DNA of 64,000 nt from Beverwykella pulmonaria (lineage: Eukaryota; Ascomycota; Dothideomycetes; Pleosporales; Melanommataceae): NCBI GenBank assembly GCA_001599595.1, contig BCHH01000003.1, positions 2,602,263 through 2,666,262 of the forward strand, read 5' to 3'. Positions 1 to 12,400 of the stretch are shown here, one piece after another (the stretch's first letter is position 1; each line of letters opens with the position of its first letter). The notes beneath the pieces are model-generated. The model was given only the letters and a program-made list of their open reading frames with translations, did no database searches and had not been told where the DNA came from. A program made the position numbers and the translations under genes.

Positions 1-274
1 TGTCCTTGATTTTATTTTATTATTAGGATGTTTGCTGTTTTGCCAAGCTCCCTTCACGTGCCGTCAAAATCGGGGGGCGTCCCAACCGAGGAGCTGTGAG
101 CTTTGGATGACGTTGTACAAAGACCGGAACCGCAAACACTATGGCCGCTTCCACAAACCCCGCGTTTGGGTTTCTTCTTCTTCTTCATCTCGACATGATA
201 CCCTTACTGAGTCCACGCTCAATAATTGCTTCATTCCGGTGAAAAGGCCCTGCGATTGAATCGCCACACTCACC

Positions 275-1800
275 ATGCCGTCCTACGTCTACAATTCACA
301 GCTGGTACGCTTCTAATCCACCACGTGTCTAAAGCCTGTCCTGACCCCTCAGCTAGGACGCGTTCACGCTCTACCACCTCACCCAAGAAGAATCCTCCTC
401 CCACCCCACCACCGGCCCTGCCCTCCCCGCCCTCGGCCATGCAACCTCCGGCGCCGCGGGCACCGCTATCTCCAAGCTCCTCACCTATCCACTTGATCTG
501 GTCATAACGCGCCTCCAAGTCCAGAAGCAATTCCAGACCGACGACAACGATGCAGATTACAAGGGCATTCTCGACGCGGTGGAGAAGATCTACACCAAAG
601 AAGGGGGAATCCAAGCATTTTACAGCGGCGTGCTGCAGGAAACCCTGAAAGGCGTCACCGACAGCTTTCTCTTCTTCCTAGCATACACATACATACGCCA
701 GCGACGACTAAACGCCCAGGGTTCGAAGAGCCTGCCGGTGCTGGAGGAGATAGGTGCGGGTGTTGTCGCGGGCGCCTTCTCCAAGTTCTGGACGACACCC
801 ATACAGAATATCGTTACGAGGAAGCAGACGGCCGCTTGGATAGCGGCAAGGGATCCCACAGCGACTGCTACCCCGGATATTAGCGCAAAGGATATTGCGC
901 TGCAGATTAGACACGAGAAGGGCCTGCAGGGGTTCTGGTCGGGATACTCGGCCAGCTTGGTGTTGACCCTGAACCCAGCGATCACCTTTTTGCTGCACAG
1001 GGTACTGTTACGACTGGCTATTCCACGGTCGCGACGAGATGCACCCGGTGCTCGATTGACCTTTTTGCTGGCGGCGGTCAGTAAAGCGATGGCGTCGACC
1101 GTCACCTATCCCTTCTCCCTCGCAGAGGCCGTCGCAGACCACCGGTCCAGTCTCCGAGACGGAAAAGCCGGCAGCGGTGATCAAGTCAAAAGCCGTACGC
1201 GCCAGACAACGAACCGTCTTTAGCACCATATTCCGCATCGCCAAGACCGAGGGGCTTTGGGCTCTGTATCAAGGTCTGGGCGCCGAAGTCCTGAAAGGAT
1301 TCTTCTCTCACGGAATTACCATGCTGATGAAAGACCGCATCCATGTCATCATCGTCAACTTGTACTATTTGATCCTGAAGTCGCTCAACAAGTATCCTGG
1401 TCCGGAGGAATTGGCCAAGATGGCATCCGACCGGGCCAAGGAAGCGTACGAGCAGGGGAAGGAGCAGGTTGGAAATGTATATGAGCAAGGAAAGGAACAA
1501 ATCGGCGAGACGTATGCAAAGGGTGTCGAGGTGGCAGAGAATGCTTCGGCACGGGTGCAGAATGCCTTGTCGAGTGGGACACAGCAAGCTAGGGATGTGC
1601 TTGAGAGAGGAAAGGATGCGGCGAGCAATGCATCACAGCAGGTCAAGAGATCGTTTAGTGAGACGGATGTGAAGGATGTCGAGGCTGGGGAGAAGTGTGT
1701 GCGGAGTTTGGCTGGTAGTGTGGAGGCACAGAAGCAGGATGCTTTAGCCCAGCCCGATTTAGGGGACATTGACGCTGGGGGTAAGATGGCAAAGGAGTAA
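275..1800 (+). CDS. Peroxisomal adenine-nucleotide-type mitochondrial carrier protein, with apparent frameshift
   Basis: SLC25 carrier resembling fungal Ant1/PMP47 proteins, which exchange ATP/AMP across the peroxisomal membrane. Exon 1 is 275-304 (MPSYVYNSQL); a 52-nt intron (305-356, GTACGC...CTAG) joins in phase 0 to DAFTLYHLTQ. Three carrier repeats are visible: repeat 1 with TYPLDLVITRLQVQ, repeat 2 with TTPIQNIVTRKQT, repeat 3 with TYPFSLA. Directly after the third signature (about 1118-1140) the frame moves by one base; the next frame reads PVSETEKPAAVIKSKAVRAR and completes repeat 3. No GT-AG intron of plausible length explains it. The C-terminal ~130 residues are an unusual charged tail with repeated YEQGKEQ-like helical units, like LEA/apolipoprotein helices. 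Family call is firm; substrate is inferred from family resemblance. The break may be a real mutation or an assembly error. Confidence 0.75.
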
Positions 1801-2704
1801 AAATAACAGGGTGATGGGTTGGATAGGCTATGTAAAATTGTAGGCGCATTGGGGTGGCAAGTTTCTTCTTGTACATACAAATATCGGATTATTCTTCAAG
1901 CTATGTACTGTTGTTTGGTTTGAAATAAAAAGTACCTGGAGAGTTCGTTAACTATTGAAAGACTCCTCATTACTGATAGAATGTAATATATTTATCATAG
2001 ACGGCATAACATGATCGTCCTAAGGTCAAGGTCATTGCTTGATTCGGAAATTTGGAGGTGTTTCAACTGAACTCAGTCATATACGATATGACATAGAGGT
2101 ATAATGGCTCAAAGTGAACGCAAGCGCAAGGTGATCGAACAAATAGAGACAAAGATGAAGACTTGTTTGACCTCGTACGAGTTCGCAGCATGGTTTGGAG
2201 CTGCAAAATCAATATGTAGTTTGGCCGTCACATGTTGTGGGGATTTGGCGTTAGCGCGCACGGCCTCCCGGCCAACCACTGTCGTGGCGCATCTCCAAAA
2301 GCAGAGGGCTGGCACATCATAAACACAACCCCAACCCCACCACCCACCGCAGGTCGCCGGACCCAGGACTACTAACCACCGCAGCGCAGCATTACTAACG
2401 GTACAGCACAGCGAGGGCGACCATTCCGGCAGAATCAGCGACTCAGATTAGGCGCATGACTGTGACCGGCGCCCCGAAACCGAAACATCGAGCAAAAGAG
2501 GGCAGGAAATCACCACGACACGACTGCACACCGCCTCCCAGGACGCGAGACTTGACCGCGCATACTTTGGACAGCATCACCACCACCGCGACCCCTTATT
2601 AATACAGCACTCCACCACCAGACCCCGCAACCGGACCTCGTCGCGACGTCCCCTGAGTTCTGCACGTCGTCTCCGCATCGCAACCACCGCACCGCACCGC
2701 CCCG
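1801..2704. other. Intergenic region
   Basis: Contains the 3' end of the carrier gene and the upstream region of nudE. The part at 2330-2700 is rich in C and A (CACC/ACCGC runs), typical of a fungal 5' UTR. A 72-codon ORF at 2104-2322 has no recognisable features and is not called. Confidence 0.5.
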
Positions 2705-4531
2705 ATGGCGGTCGACGACACCCCCTCCTCTCCTCCAAATGGCGAATGGAGTAGCATGCAGGAGGAGCTGGCATACTACAAGACTCAGTACGAAACCCTT
2801 GAGGTTGAGCTGCAGGAATTCCAGACGTCAAGCAAAGAACTAGAAGCCGAGCTGGAGAAGGATGTCGAGGAAAGCGAGAAGCGGGAAAGAAGGCTGCAGG
2901 AAAAGGCGGAAAGACTGGGATTTGAAGTAGAGGAGTGGAAAGTAAGTTCTCCCTGACATCGTTCGTCGTAGTAATTCGACCGCTGCCAAACAACGCTGGG
3001 TGCCTGGATGCTGACCTCGTTACTCTAGACCAAATACAAACAGAGCAAAACCGAAGCTACCAATGCACAGAACCTCCTCCAGAAAGAAATCACGAAACTG
3101 CGTGACTCCCAGCGAACACTACAGCTCAGGCTTCGGGACATCGAAGTGCAGAACGACGACTTTGAGCGACAAACGCGCCACCAGAACTCGTCGCTCGAGG
3201 ATTTGGAGTCGAAATACAACGTCGCCATCGAGCGCACCGTGATGCTGGACGAGGAGATCAAGATTGGCGAGAACGAGCGGGAAGGACTGAGGATAGAGAC
3301 GCAAAGACTGCGAGACGAGTTGTCCGACCTCCGGATCGAGGCGGAGATCAAGCAGGAGAAGCTGCGGCTCGCAGAGCAGTCTATTGAGCGACACCACCAG
3401 CGCAAGACTTCTCAGCTGCTCGCCGCTGATTCTTTGCGTCCTCGCTCGCCCGTCTCAGAAACGTCCACCTCCGCAGCCACATTACCGTCACCCACCGCAT
3501 CCACACCGCCCAACTCTAAGGCCGACAGCATACGCACCGACGCGACACCGCCTTCTCCACCTTTATCAGAGGCGTCAGTCACCGTCAAGGCCATGCCTTC
3601 CACGCCCATGCCGGCTCGGAAGGGCTCCATTGCCTTTGACCCCACGGCCACGCCACGCCAGGGCATGTACCAGTCACGACCGCCGCGACACTCCCGAGGA
3701 CCAAGCATGGCCATGTCGACCAAGACAGGCTCCAGTGGACGCGCCACGCCCTCGATCCGGACCACTGCGCCAGCGCCGGCGCAGAAGGGATCCAGGCCTA
3801 GCATAGGAGGACAGGCAACGGGCGGTCTACCTAGGTCTGGCTCTTTGTACCAGATTCGAGGGCTGATTGGCAAAATGCAGAAGCTCGAGGAACGAGTGTA
3901 CTCGGCGAGATCGAAGCTCCCCGCCCCAACCAACACCCCACCACGCGCGAGCCCTCGAAACGGAAGCGCTCTGGGGCACCACATACCGAGCACAGTGACT
4001 GTGAGAAACCGATCAAAACGGGTATCGGCAGCGTCGACGACATCGTCAGTGAACAACCTGGGCGATTCTGGCGTAAGCCGGCTTTCTTTCGGTATACCGA
4101 GTGGCTCACGGGAGGCAAGCAGCAGCCGCCCGAGCAGCCGGGCCTCGCAGTCTGGGGTGCCGAGACCGGGGAGCAGGAGCAGCATACGGACACCCTTGGG
4201 CCACTACTCCACCGCTTCGATCGGCGGGATCCCGCGTCCTCGAAGCTCCATGAGCGGGCCCTCAGGCGGACACGGTCATTCCCAATCCATGTCGATTTCG
4301 ACCTCGGGTTCTTTGCGGGACGCCGACACCGACAACAACAGTGACGGGAGCAGTGTTGCCACGCCCATGGCGCGGCGCATGACATTGGAGAGGACGGGCA
4401 TTCCCACCCCGAGCGGATTGCCAAGGCGACAGAGTGCGGGGCGGAGGGTGAGCTCAGGGTTTGAAGGCGACATACCCATGGGCCCTCCTGCACGACCGCG
4501 GAAGATGAGCGAGATTGGCGAGTCCTATTGA
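2705..4531 (+). CDS. nudE: Nuclear distribution protein NudE
   Basis: Dynein regulator that links LIS1/NUDF to dynein and is needed for nuclear migration in hyphae. Exon 1 is 2705-2941; an 87-nt intron (2942-3028, GTAAGT...CTAG) joins EVEEWK to [10 protein letters not shown] in phase 0; exon 2 is 3029-4531. The product is 579 residues. Residues ~15-190 form a long coiled coil ([20 protein letters not shown], then [20 protein letters not shown] and [11 protein letters not shown]), which is the conserved NUDE block. The remainder is low-complexity Ser/Pro/Arg/Thr with many SRPSS-like stretches, as usual in fungal NudE. The start ATG sits in a CACCGC-rich leader and gives the expected N-terminus (acidic, then coiled coil). 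Family assignment is confident. Confidence 0.9.
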
Positions 4532-6445
4532 GGAGGGGGCGGAGAGACGGGGCACGACATCAGCGGATTGACACGCTTTTTCTTTGTAGTATATCATTCG
4601 TCAGGCATTATACCTCTGGTTTGGGCATGGTTTGGAGTTGGCACGGGCCGCCTGCAGTGACGAGGGGATGGATGGGAAATGCGAGGCCCGGGTGGCGCGA
4701 GAGAGCTAGCTTTGCGATATTTATACATCTTTTCACCAGAAGAACTGCACATAGGCACATGATTCTGCACGCAGTGGATGGGCATTCTTATTTTGGCCAC
4801 CTATCAAACATGGCCTGGATCCAGAAATATGGATCTGAGACAAGTAAGACCACAGGGTGCACGATCGTGTTAGATATAGTGGATGCTTATGGATTCACGG
4901 GAGCACAGACCGCGTGGTGTTGCATCTGGGGAGCGTCGGACATCGTACGATTATGATGACAGTCCATGGCTCGGACCGCGACCCTGGATCTCGGAAGCAT
5001 GTCGGAATTACGGTGGAGGCTCCGGTACCTAGCCCAGGTACCTAAGTATCCATATGATAAGATAGATGCGCGCCTGCGCGTGCCCTCATCTATTTCATCA
5101 CCGATTAAGTGAGGCATGAGTTGGGTCGCAGTGCAAGAGATAACGAGACAGGAACAGGAACAGACGACACAGAGACGTGCGTTCAAATCTACAGAAGTCC
5201 TGTTAAATGCTGGACGAGCTGGCTGATGACGAGCTGGCTGCCCGGCTCACGGCTCCGCTGATTGGGGGGGCGGACGGACTCCGAAGGATGGGAGTGGAGA
5301 CCCGACTTCTGCATAGCTCCTATCGATAAAGCAGAGACACTAATCTAGCATGGTGTTTTAGAATGGCACGCAGAGCGAAGACGTGGAGGAATGCGAGGGA
5401 AGAATGGAGTTTTGTGTCGGGGTGTTGGGGACGCCGGGGGCTTGCTGCTGGAGACGACTCGGAGTATCTACAGTATGCGCCCAGCGCCAACGAGCAGGCA
5501 GCCGATAGCAACACCCTCAGGAAATGGGAGAAGAGGATCGTGCAGAGGACTGGGACGGCAGCGGGCTAGCGGGTCTCTGGCACGGATGAGGGTTTGCTGA
5601 GGGCGGGCTCGTCGTCCTAAGTCCCAACGCGAGCTTCCTCAGGAGCAGCTAATGCGCAGCGACCTCAACAATCCCCTTCTCTGCGTACATGGGGCCTCAG
5701 CATCGCTGTGCAGCCGCTGTGGAACCCGCGGCGTGCGAGGGATTTGCTGCTGATAGATATAGAGCGCGTGGCGACGGGTTCCGATGCTGTCTGCTGGTGC
5801 CCTGAGTCGCGCAGGGGCGGCGCGGGCCCTTTACCCCGTTCGGCAGGTTGGCGATTGGGGATGTTCGGGCGCGGCCTCAGCTCAACAGACAGAGCTCGGG
5901 ATGCGCTTGGGGTGCCAGATGCCCGCAGCGGCAGAGCAGAAAAAAATACATACATACACGGGCGCCCACCCCCCGGTGCAGGTCTCTCTACTGACATTGA
6001 CACTCCCTTCTCCGACTATATACCCATCCGCGCTTCCTCATTCCTCCCTCCGTCATCTACTTGCTGTCCGTTCGTTGTTGCTTTTTCCCGCACGTCTGGA
6101 AATTTTTGGTTGATGCGCAGGTTTTGAGTGTCGGCAGCTTTGCCCGCTGATCGCGACCATCCTGCTTTCTCTGCAACGATAGACCGCTCCTCGCAACTAC
6201 TAATAACGTCTGCTCCGGCCCATCCCACCGGCAGCCTCTGAAATCATCAAGCGCGCGAGCAATTGAGGAGTTGTGCACAAGTACTGCCGCCTCCGTCATC
6301 GTCTCCCCTCTGGCGTTCCCGAGCCGTAATCCCCGAGCTCTCCCATCCTCCCTTGCCCGAAAACTTTCAAAACGTAACCCACGCGCCGACTACGACGCTT
6401 CTCCCCTCACACCTCAACTCGTGCATGGGGCTCTCGACAGACACA
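4532..6445. promoter_or_regulatory. Long intergenic region and leader upstream of acetyl-CoA carboxylase
   Basis: About 1.9 kb without a supportable gene. The nudE 3' UTR lies at its start. Near 6000-6070 a TATATA element (CTATATACCC) is followed by a pyrimidine-rich stretch (TTCCTCATTCCTCCCTCCGT), a typical fungal promoter/transcription start arrangement, leaving a leader of about 400 nt. Short ORFs on both strands here have no coding character. Confidence 0.4.
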
Positions 6446-9400
6446 ATGGCCGGAGCTCAGAAATCAACGCCCAACGGCGCGACCAACGGGTCTCCCAGCG
6501 CCGCGGCCGCCCAGTACAATCTCCCGAGCCACTTCATCGGCGGCTCGCATCTCGGCGTAGCGCAGCCGGGCAAGGTGAAGGACTTTGTCGCTGCGCACGG
6601 CGGACACACGGTGATAAAAAATGTGAGAGACGACTTCTCTGCTCCAAATGAGCCGGCGAGGCTGGCGTGCTGACTTGGTTTGTACAGGTGCTCATCGCAA
6701 ACAACGGCATCGCAGCAGTCAAAGAAATCCGCTCTGTGCGGAAATGGGCATACGAGACCTTTGGCGATGAGCGGGCAATCCAGTTCACCGTCATGGCGAC
6801 GCCCGAGGATCTCCAGGCAAACGCCGAGTACATCCGCATGGCGGACCAGTATGTTGAGGTGAGTGAAGCCATTCCGGGACGGCGGTGAGGGAGAGCGAGC
6901 GAGCGAGCGAGGCATGCTAACGTGGGCGCAGGTACCCGGAGGCACAAACAACAACAACTACGCAAACGTCGAGCTCATCGTCGATGTGGCCGAGCGTATG
7001 GACGTCCACGCTGTGTGGGCAGGATGGTATGTTGCGTGTCGGGCTGTACGCAGGCCAGAATCTTGCTGACGAGTGTGCTCAGGGGACACGCCTCAGAAAA
7101 CCCAAAGCTCCCCGAATCCCTCGCCGCGTCGCCCAAGAAGATTGTCTTCATCGGCCCTCCCGGATCCGCCATGCGGTCGCTGGGTGACAAGATCTCCTCC
7201 ACAATTGTTGCGCAGCACGCAAAGGTGCCCTGCATTCCGTGGTCGGGAGAGGGCGTCGACCAGGTCGTGGTCGACAAGAACGGCATCGTCACCGTCGAGG
7301 ACCATGTGTACGCAAAGGGCTGCACAAAGAGCTGGGAGGAGGGTCTGCAGGCGGCTAAGAAGATCGGCTTCCCCGTCATGGTGAAGGCGTCCGAAGGCGG
7401 AGGTGGAAAGGGTATCCGCAAAGTGGACCGAGAGGAAGACTTTGAGCAGCTGTACAAGGCCGCTGCGTCGGAAATTCCTGGATCGCCCATTTTCATCATG
7501 AAGCTTGCGGGCAGCGCGCGGCATTTGGAAGTGCAGCTTTTGGCTGACCAGTACGGCAACAACATCTCCCTCTTCGGTCGTGACTGTTCCGTGCAGCGAC
7601 GACACCAGAAGATTATCGAAGAGGCGCCTGTAACGGTCGCCCCCCCGAAGACGTTCCACGAGATGGAGAAGGCTGCCATTTCGCTCGGAAAGCTCGTTGG
7701 CTACGTTTCCGCTGGTACTGTCGAATACCTCTACTCGCACGCCGACGACAAATTCTACTTCCTGGAACTGAACCCTCGTCTGCAGGTCGAGCACCCTACG
7801 ACAGAAATGGTGTCTGGCGTCAATCTTCCCGCCGCCCAACTTCAGATTGCTATGGGTCTACCTTTGGACCGCATTCGCGACATTCGGCTGCTCTATGGCG
7901 CCGACCCGCACACGAACACCACCATCGACTTCGACTTCACAAAGGCAGGCAGCGCACAGAGCCAGCGACGACCCGCTCCCAAAGGCCACACCACTGCCTG
8001 CCGTATCACCTCCGAAGATCCCGACGAGGGATTTAAGCCCTCCGGCGGTACCATGCACGATCTGAACTTCAGGAGTAGCTCCAACGTCTGGGGTTACTTC
8101 TCCGTCGGCACGGCTGGTGGTATTCACAGTTTCTCCGACTCCCAGTTCGGGCACATCTTCGCATATGGCGAGAACCGACAAGCATCACGGAAACACATGG
8201 TTGTCGCGCTCAAGGAATTGAGCATTCGTGGCGATTTCCGGACGACCGTCGAATACTTGATCAAGCTGCTTGAAACCCCCGCTTTCGAGGACAACACAAT
8301 CACAACCGGCTGGCTAGATGAGCTCATCTCAAAGAAGCTGACCGCCGAGCGGCCTGATCCCATGGTTGCTGTCATTTGCGGCGCCGTTACCAAAGCGCAC
8401 GTTGCCAGTGACGCCTGCATCAACGAATACAAGGCCAGCTTGGAGAAGGGTCAAGTCCCGTCCAAGGATGTCCTCAAGACCGTCTTCACCATCGACTTCA
8501 TCTATGAGGGCTACCGGTACAAGTTCACGGCAACCAAGTCCAGCATCGACAGCTACACGCTTTTCATCAATGGTTCCAAGTGCTCCGTTGGTGTGAGAGT
8601 GCTGGCTGACGGCGGTCTTCTCATCCTTCTCAACGGCAAATCCCACAATGCTTACTGGGCCGAGGAGGTCGGTGCGACTCGTCTCTCCGTGGACGGAAAG
8701 ACATGCCTGCTTGAGCAAGAGAATGACCCTACTCAACTTCGCTCGCCATCGCCCGGTAAGCTCGTCAAGTTCATGGTGGAGAACGGCGACCATGTCAAGA
8801 AAGGCCAGGCCTTTGCTGAAGTGGAGGTCATGAAAATGTTCATGCCCTTGATTGCGCAAGAAGATGGCTTCGTCAACCTTATCAAGCAGCCAGGAGCCAC
8901 TCTCGAAGCCGGTGATATCCTCGGTATACTCGCTTTGGATGATCCATCCCGGGTGAAGTCGGCGCAGCCATTCCTGGGTCTTCTCCCAGATCTCGGTCCA
9001 CCCCAGGTTATGGGTAACAAACCCCCGCAGAGATTTGCGTATTCCTTGGGTGTTCTCCAGAGCATCCTGAAAGGATACGACAACCAGGTCATCATGCAGA
9101 GCACGCTGAAAGAGCTCGTGGATGTTCTTCGCGATCCCGAACTTCCATATGGCGAGTGGAATGCACAAGCATCTGCTCTCCACGCCCGCATGCCTCAGAA
9201 ACTGGATGCAACCCTCTCCCAGATCGTCGATCGTGCCAGTAGCCGAAAGCTGGAGTTCCCAGGAAAGCAGCTCAGCAAGGCGTTCCAGCGTTTCCTCGAT
9301 GAGAACGTGGCCAAAGGCGATGCAGATCTCTTGATGTCCTCCTTGTCGCCTCTTACGGATGTCATTGCCCGCTACTCCGAAGGTCTTAAGGCGCATGAGT

Positions 9401-12400
9401 ACTCAGTCATGATCAAGCTGCTCAACCAGTACTCGGACATCGAATCCTTGTTCTCCTCCCGCGCTGGCCGGGAGGAAGAAGTAGTCCTCCAGCTTCGTGA
9501 TCAAAACCGTGACAACATTCTCAGTGTTGTGCAAACCGTCCTGTCGCACGCCAAAGTCAACGCGAAGAACAACATGATCATTGCGATCCTTGATCTTTAC
9601 CGACCCAATAGGCCTGGCGTCGGCAACGTCGCCAAGTACTTCAAGGGCGCTTTGAAGAGACTGACTGAGCTCGAGTCGAGACAGACCGCAAAGGTCTCTC
9701 TCAAGGCGCGTGAGGTTCTCATTCAGTGCGCTATGCCATCTCTCGAGGAGCGAACCACCCAGATGGAGCATATTCTCCGAACCGCTGTTGTGGAGTCTCG
9801 CTACGGTGAAAGCGGCTGGGACCACCGTGAGCCCAACTTCGACGTTATCAAGGAGGTTGTTGACTCTAATCACACCGTCTTTGATGTTCTGCCTCAGTTC
9901 TTCGTTCACCACGCAGATCCATGGGTTGCACTCGCTGCCTTGGAAGTGTATACTCGCCGGGCATACCGTGCCTATCAGCTCAAAGACATTCAGTACCACA
10001 CCGATGATGACCAGCCGTTTATGCTCTCCTGGGACTTTATCCTGCGTAAGGTTGGAGAGCAGGAGTTTGGCCTCCCTGTTGAGTCCTCGCAACCCGCCAC
10101 CCCAAGTACTCCAGGATTCGAACGCCCACCTCGTATCCACTCTATCAGCGACATGACTTATCTGAATGCTCGCATAGAGGGTGAGCCCAGTCGCAAGGGT
10201 GTTGTCGTTCCCGTTGAATACTTGGATGACGCGGATGAGTACTTGGGCAAGGCTCTCGACCTTTTCCCTTCCGTTGGCGCCCCTAAGATGAAGACCGGCC
10301 TGAGTCTCAAGGATGGCTTGAGCGTAAGGCGCGCCCCAATCGGTGGCCCTGCGATCGAAACCCTGGATGAGCTCACTGGCGTCCTCAATATCGCCGTCCG
10401 TGATGTTGAGAGCTTTGACGATAAGGAACTTCTCGAGCGCATGATCCCCATCGTCCAGCAATACAAAGATGAGCTATACGCCCGCCGCATCCGCCGATTG
10501 ACTTTCATTTGCGGTCACAAGGATGGAACTTACCCCGGTTACTTCACATTCCGTGGTCCCAAGTACGATGAAGACACCACCATCCGTCATGTCGAGCCCG
10601 CTCTCGCCTTCCAGCTTGAGCTTGGTCGTTTGTCCAAATTCAACATTAAGCCTGTGTTCACTGACAATCGTAATATCCACATATACCAGGCTGTGGGTAG
10701 GAACGCCGAGAGTGACAAGCGCTACTTCTTGAGGGCTGTTGTGAGGCCTGGACGTCTGCGGGAGGACATTTCCACTGTCCAATACATGATTTCCGAAGCT
10801 GATAGGCTGATGACCGATATTCTGGATGCCATGGAGCTCATTGGCGATAACCAGGCCGACATGAACCACATCTTCATCAACTTCTCACACGTCTTCGAAC
10901 TTGCGCCATCCGAGGTCGAGGAGGCTATCGCTGGCTTCTTGGACCGCTTTGGTAGACGACTTTGGCGACTTCGCGTCACTGGTGCTGAAATTCGCATCAT
11001 CGTTACGGACCCGACCACCAACACACCTTACCCTCTGAGGGTGGTGATCACAAATACCTCCGGATATGTAATCAATGTCGAGTTGTATGCCGAGCGAAAG
11101 TCCGAAAAGGCTAGCAAATGGGTCTTCCACAGCATTGGTGGTACCACGAAGATTGGCCAGCTCCATCTGCAGCCCGTCTCCACTCCCTATGAGACAAAGG
11201 GAGCTCTGCAACCAAAGAGATACAAGGCACATTTGATGGGGACTCAGTACGTTTACGACTTCCCCGAGCTTTTCCGACAGGCCACCGAGAACAGCTGGAA
11301 CACTGCTGTAGCCAAGCACCCCTACCTTCGCGAGAAGCAGCCACCCAAGGGAGATTGCATTGAATACTATGAACTTGTGCTCGATGACAACGACGAACTG
11401 GCCGAAGTCAACCGCGAACCTGGATACAACACCGTTGGTATGGTTGGTTGGATCGTCACCGCGAAGACGCCAGAATATCCTCGTGGCCGCCGCTTCATTA
11501 TCATTTCCAACGACATCACCTTCAAGATTGGGTCCTTCGGCCCACAGGAAGACAAGTTCTTCCATAAGTGCTCTGAACTTGCACGGAAGTTGGGTATCCC
11601 CCGAATCTACCTCTCTGCCAACTCGGGTGCTCGCATTGGTCTTGCCGAAGAAATTCTCCCTCACATCAAGGCCGCCTGGAAGGACAAGTCTAAGCCTGAG
11701 GCTGGCTTCGATTACCTCTACTTGACTCCTGCAGGACACAAGCGCTTTGTTGACGGCAAGCGCCAGGACGTGATTTGCGAGAAAGTCAGTGATGACGGTG
11801 AAGAGCGTTACAAGATCACAGCAATTATTGGACAAGAGGATGGTCTCGGTGTTGAGTCTCTTCGTGGCTCTGGTCTGATTGCCGGTGAGACATCGAGGGC
11901 TTATGAGGATATCTTCACCATCACTTTGGTGACCTGTAGATCAGTTGGTATGTATCTCTCTAATCTAGCCTCCGTGCGTATGCTAACATTCTTCAGGTAT
12001 TGGTGCTTACCTCGTCCGCCTCGGTCAGCGTGCTATCCAGATTGAGGGGCAGCCCATCATTCTCACCGGTGCTGGAGCCATCAATAAGCTGCTCGGTCGT
12101 GAAGTTTACACCTCCAACCTGCAGCTCGGTGGCACCCAGATCATGTACAGGAACGGCGTTTCCCATATGACGGCTACCGACGACTTCGAGGGTGTTTCCA
12201 AGATCGTCAAGTGGATCTCGTACGTCCCAGATAAGAAGGGTAACCCAGTTCCCATCTCCCCGACCGCCGATGAATGGGACCGCGATGTTACTTTCTTCCC
12301 GCCAGGAAAGTCAGCCTACGATGTGAGACATATGATCGCTGGTAAGGAGGACGAGGACGGCTTCCAGTCTGGTCTTTTCGACAAGGGCTCTTTTGAGGAG

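Noticed and set aside
1081..1126. A 46-base GTAAAG...GCAG segment looking like an intron in the carrier gene
   Set aside because: It has good borders and a pyrimidine tract, but removing it would delete the conserved TYPFSLA signature of the third repeat and its length (46, i.e. 1 mod 3) is the only argument for it; kept as a possibility for transcript testing only.
1117..1136. A 7-base GT...AG segment (GTCGCAG) that would restore the carrier frame
   Set aside because: Far shorter than any possible spliceosomal intron; treated as a frame break instead.
2104..2322. 72-codon open frame upstream of nudE
   Set aside because: No domain, signal or splice logic; composition like surrounding non-coding DNA.
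8329..9396. Minus-strand open frame of 355 codons inside ACC1 (and others at 9403-10461 and 10885-11835)
   Set aside because: They lie fully within ACC1 exon 4; the low stop frequency follows from the codon bias of the sense strand. No domain is seen.
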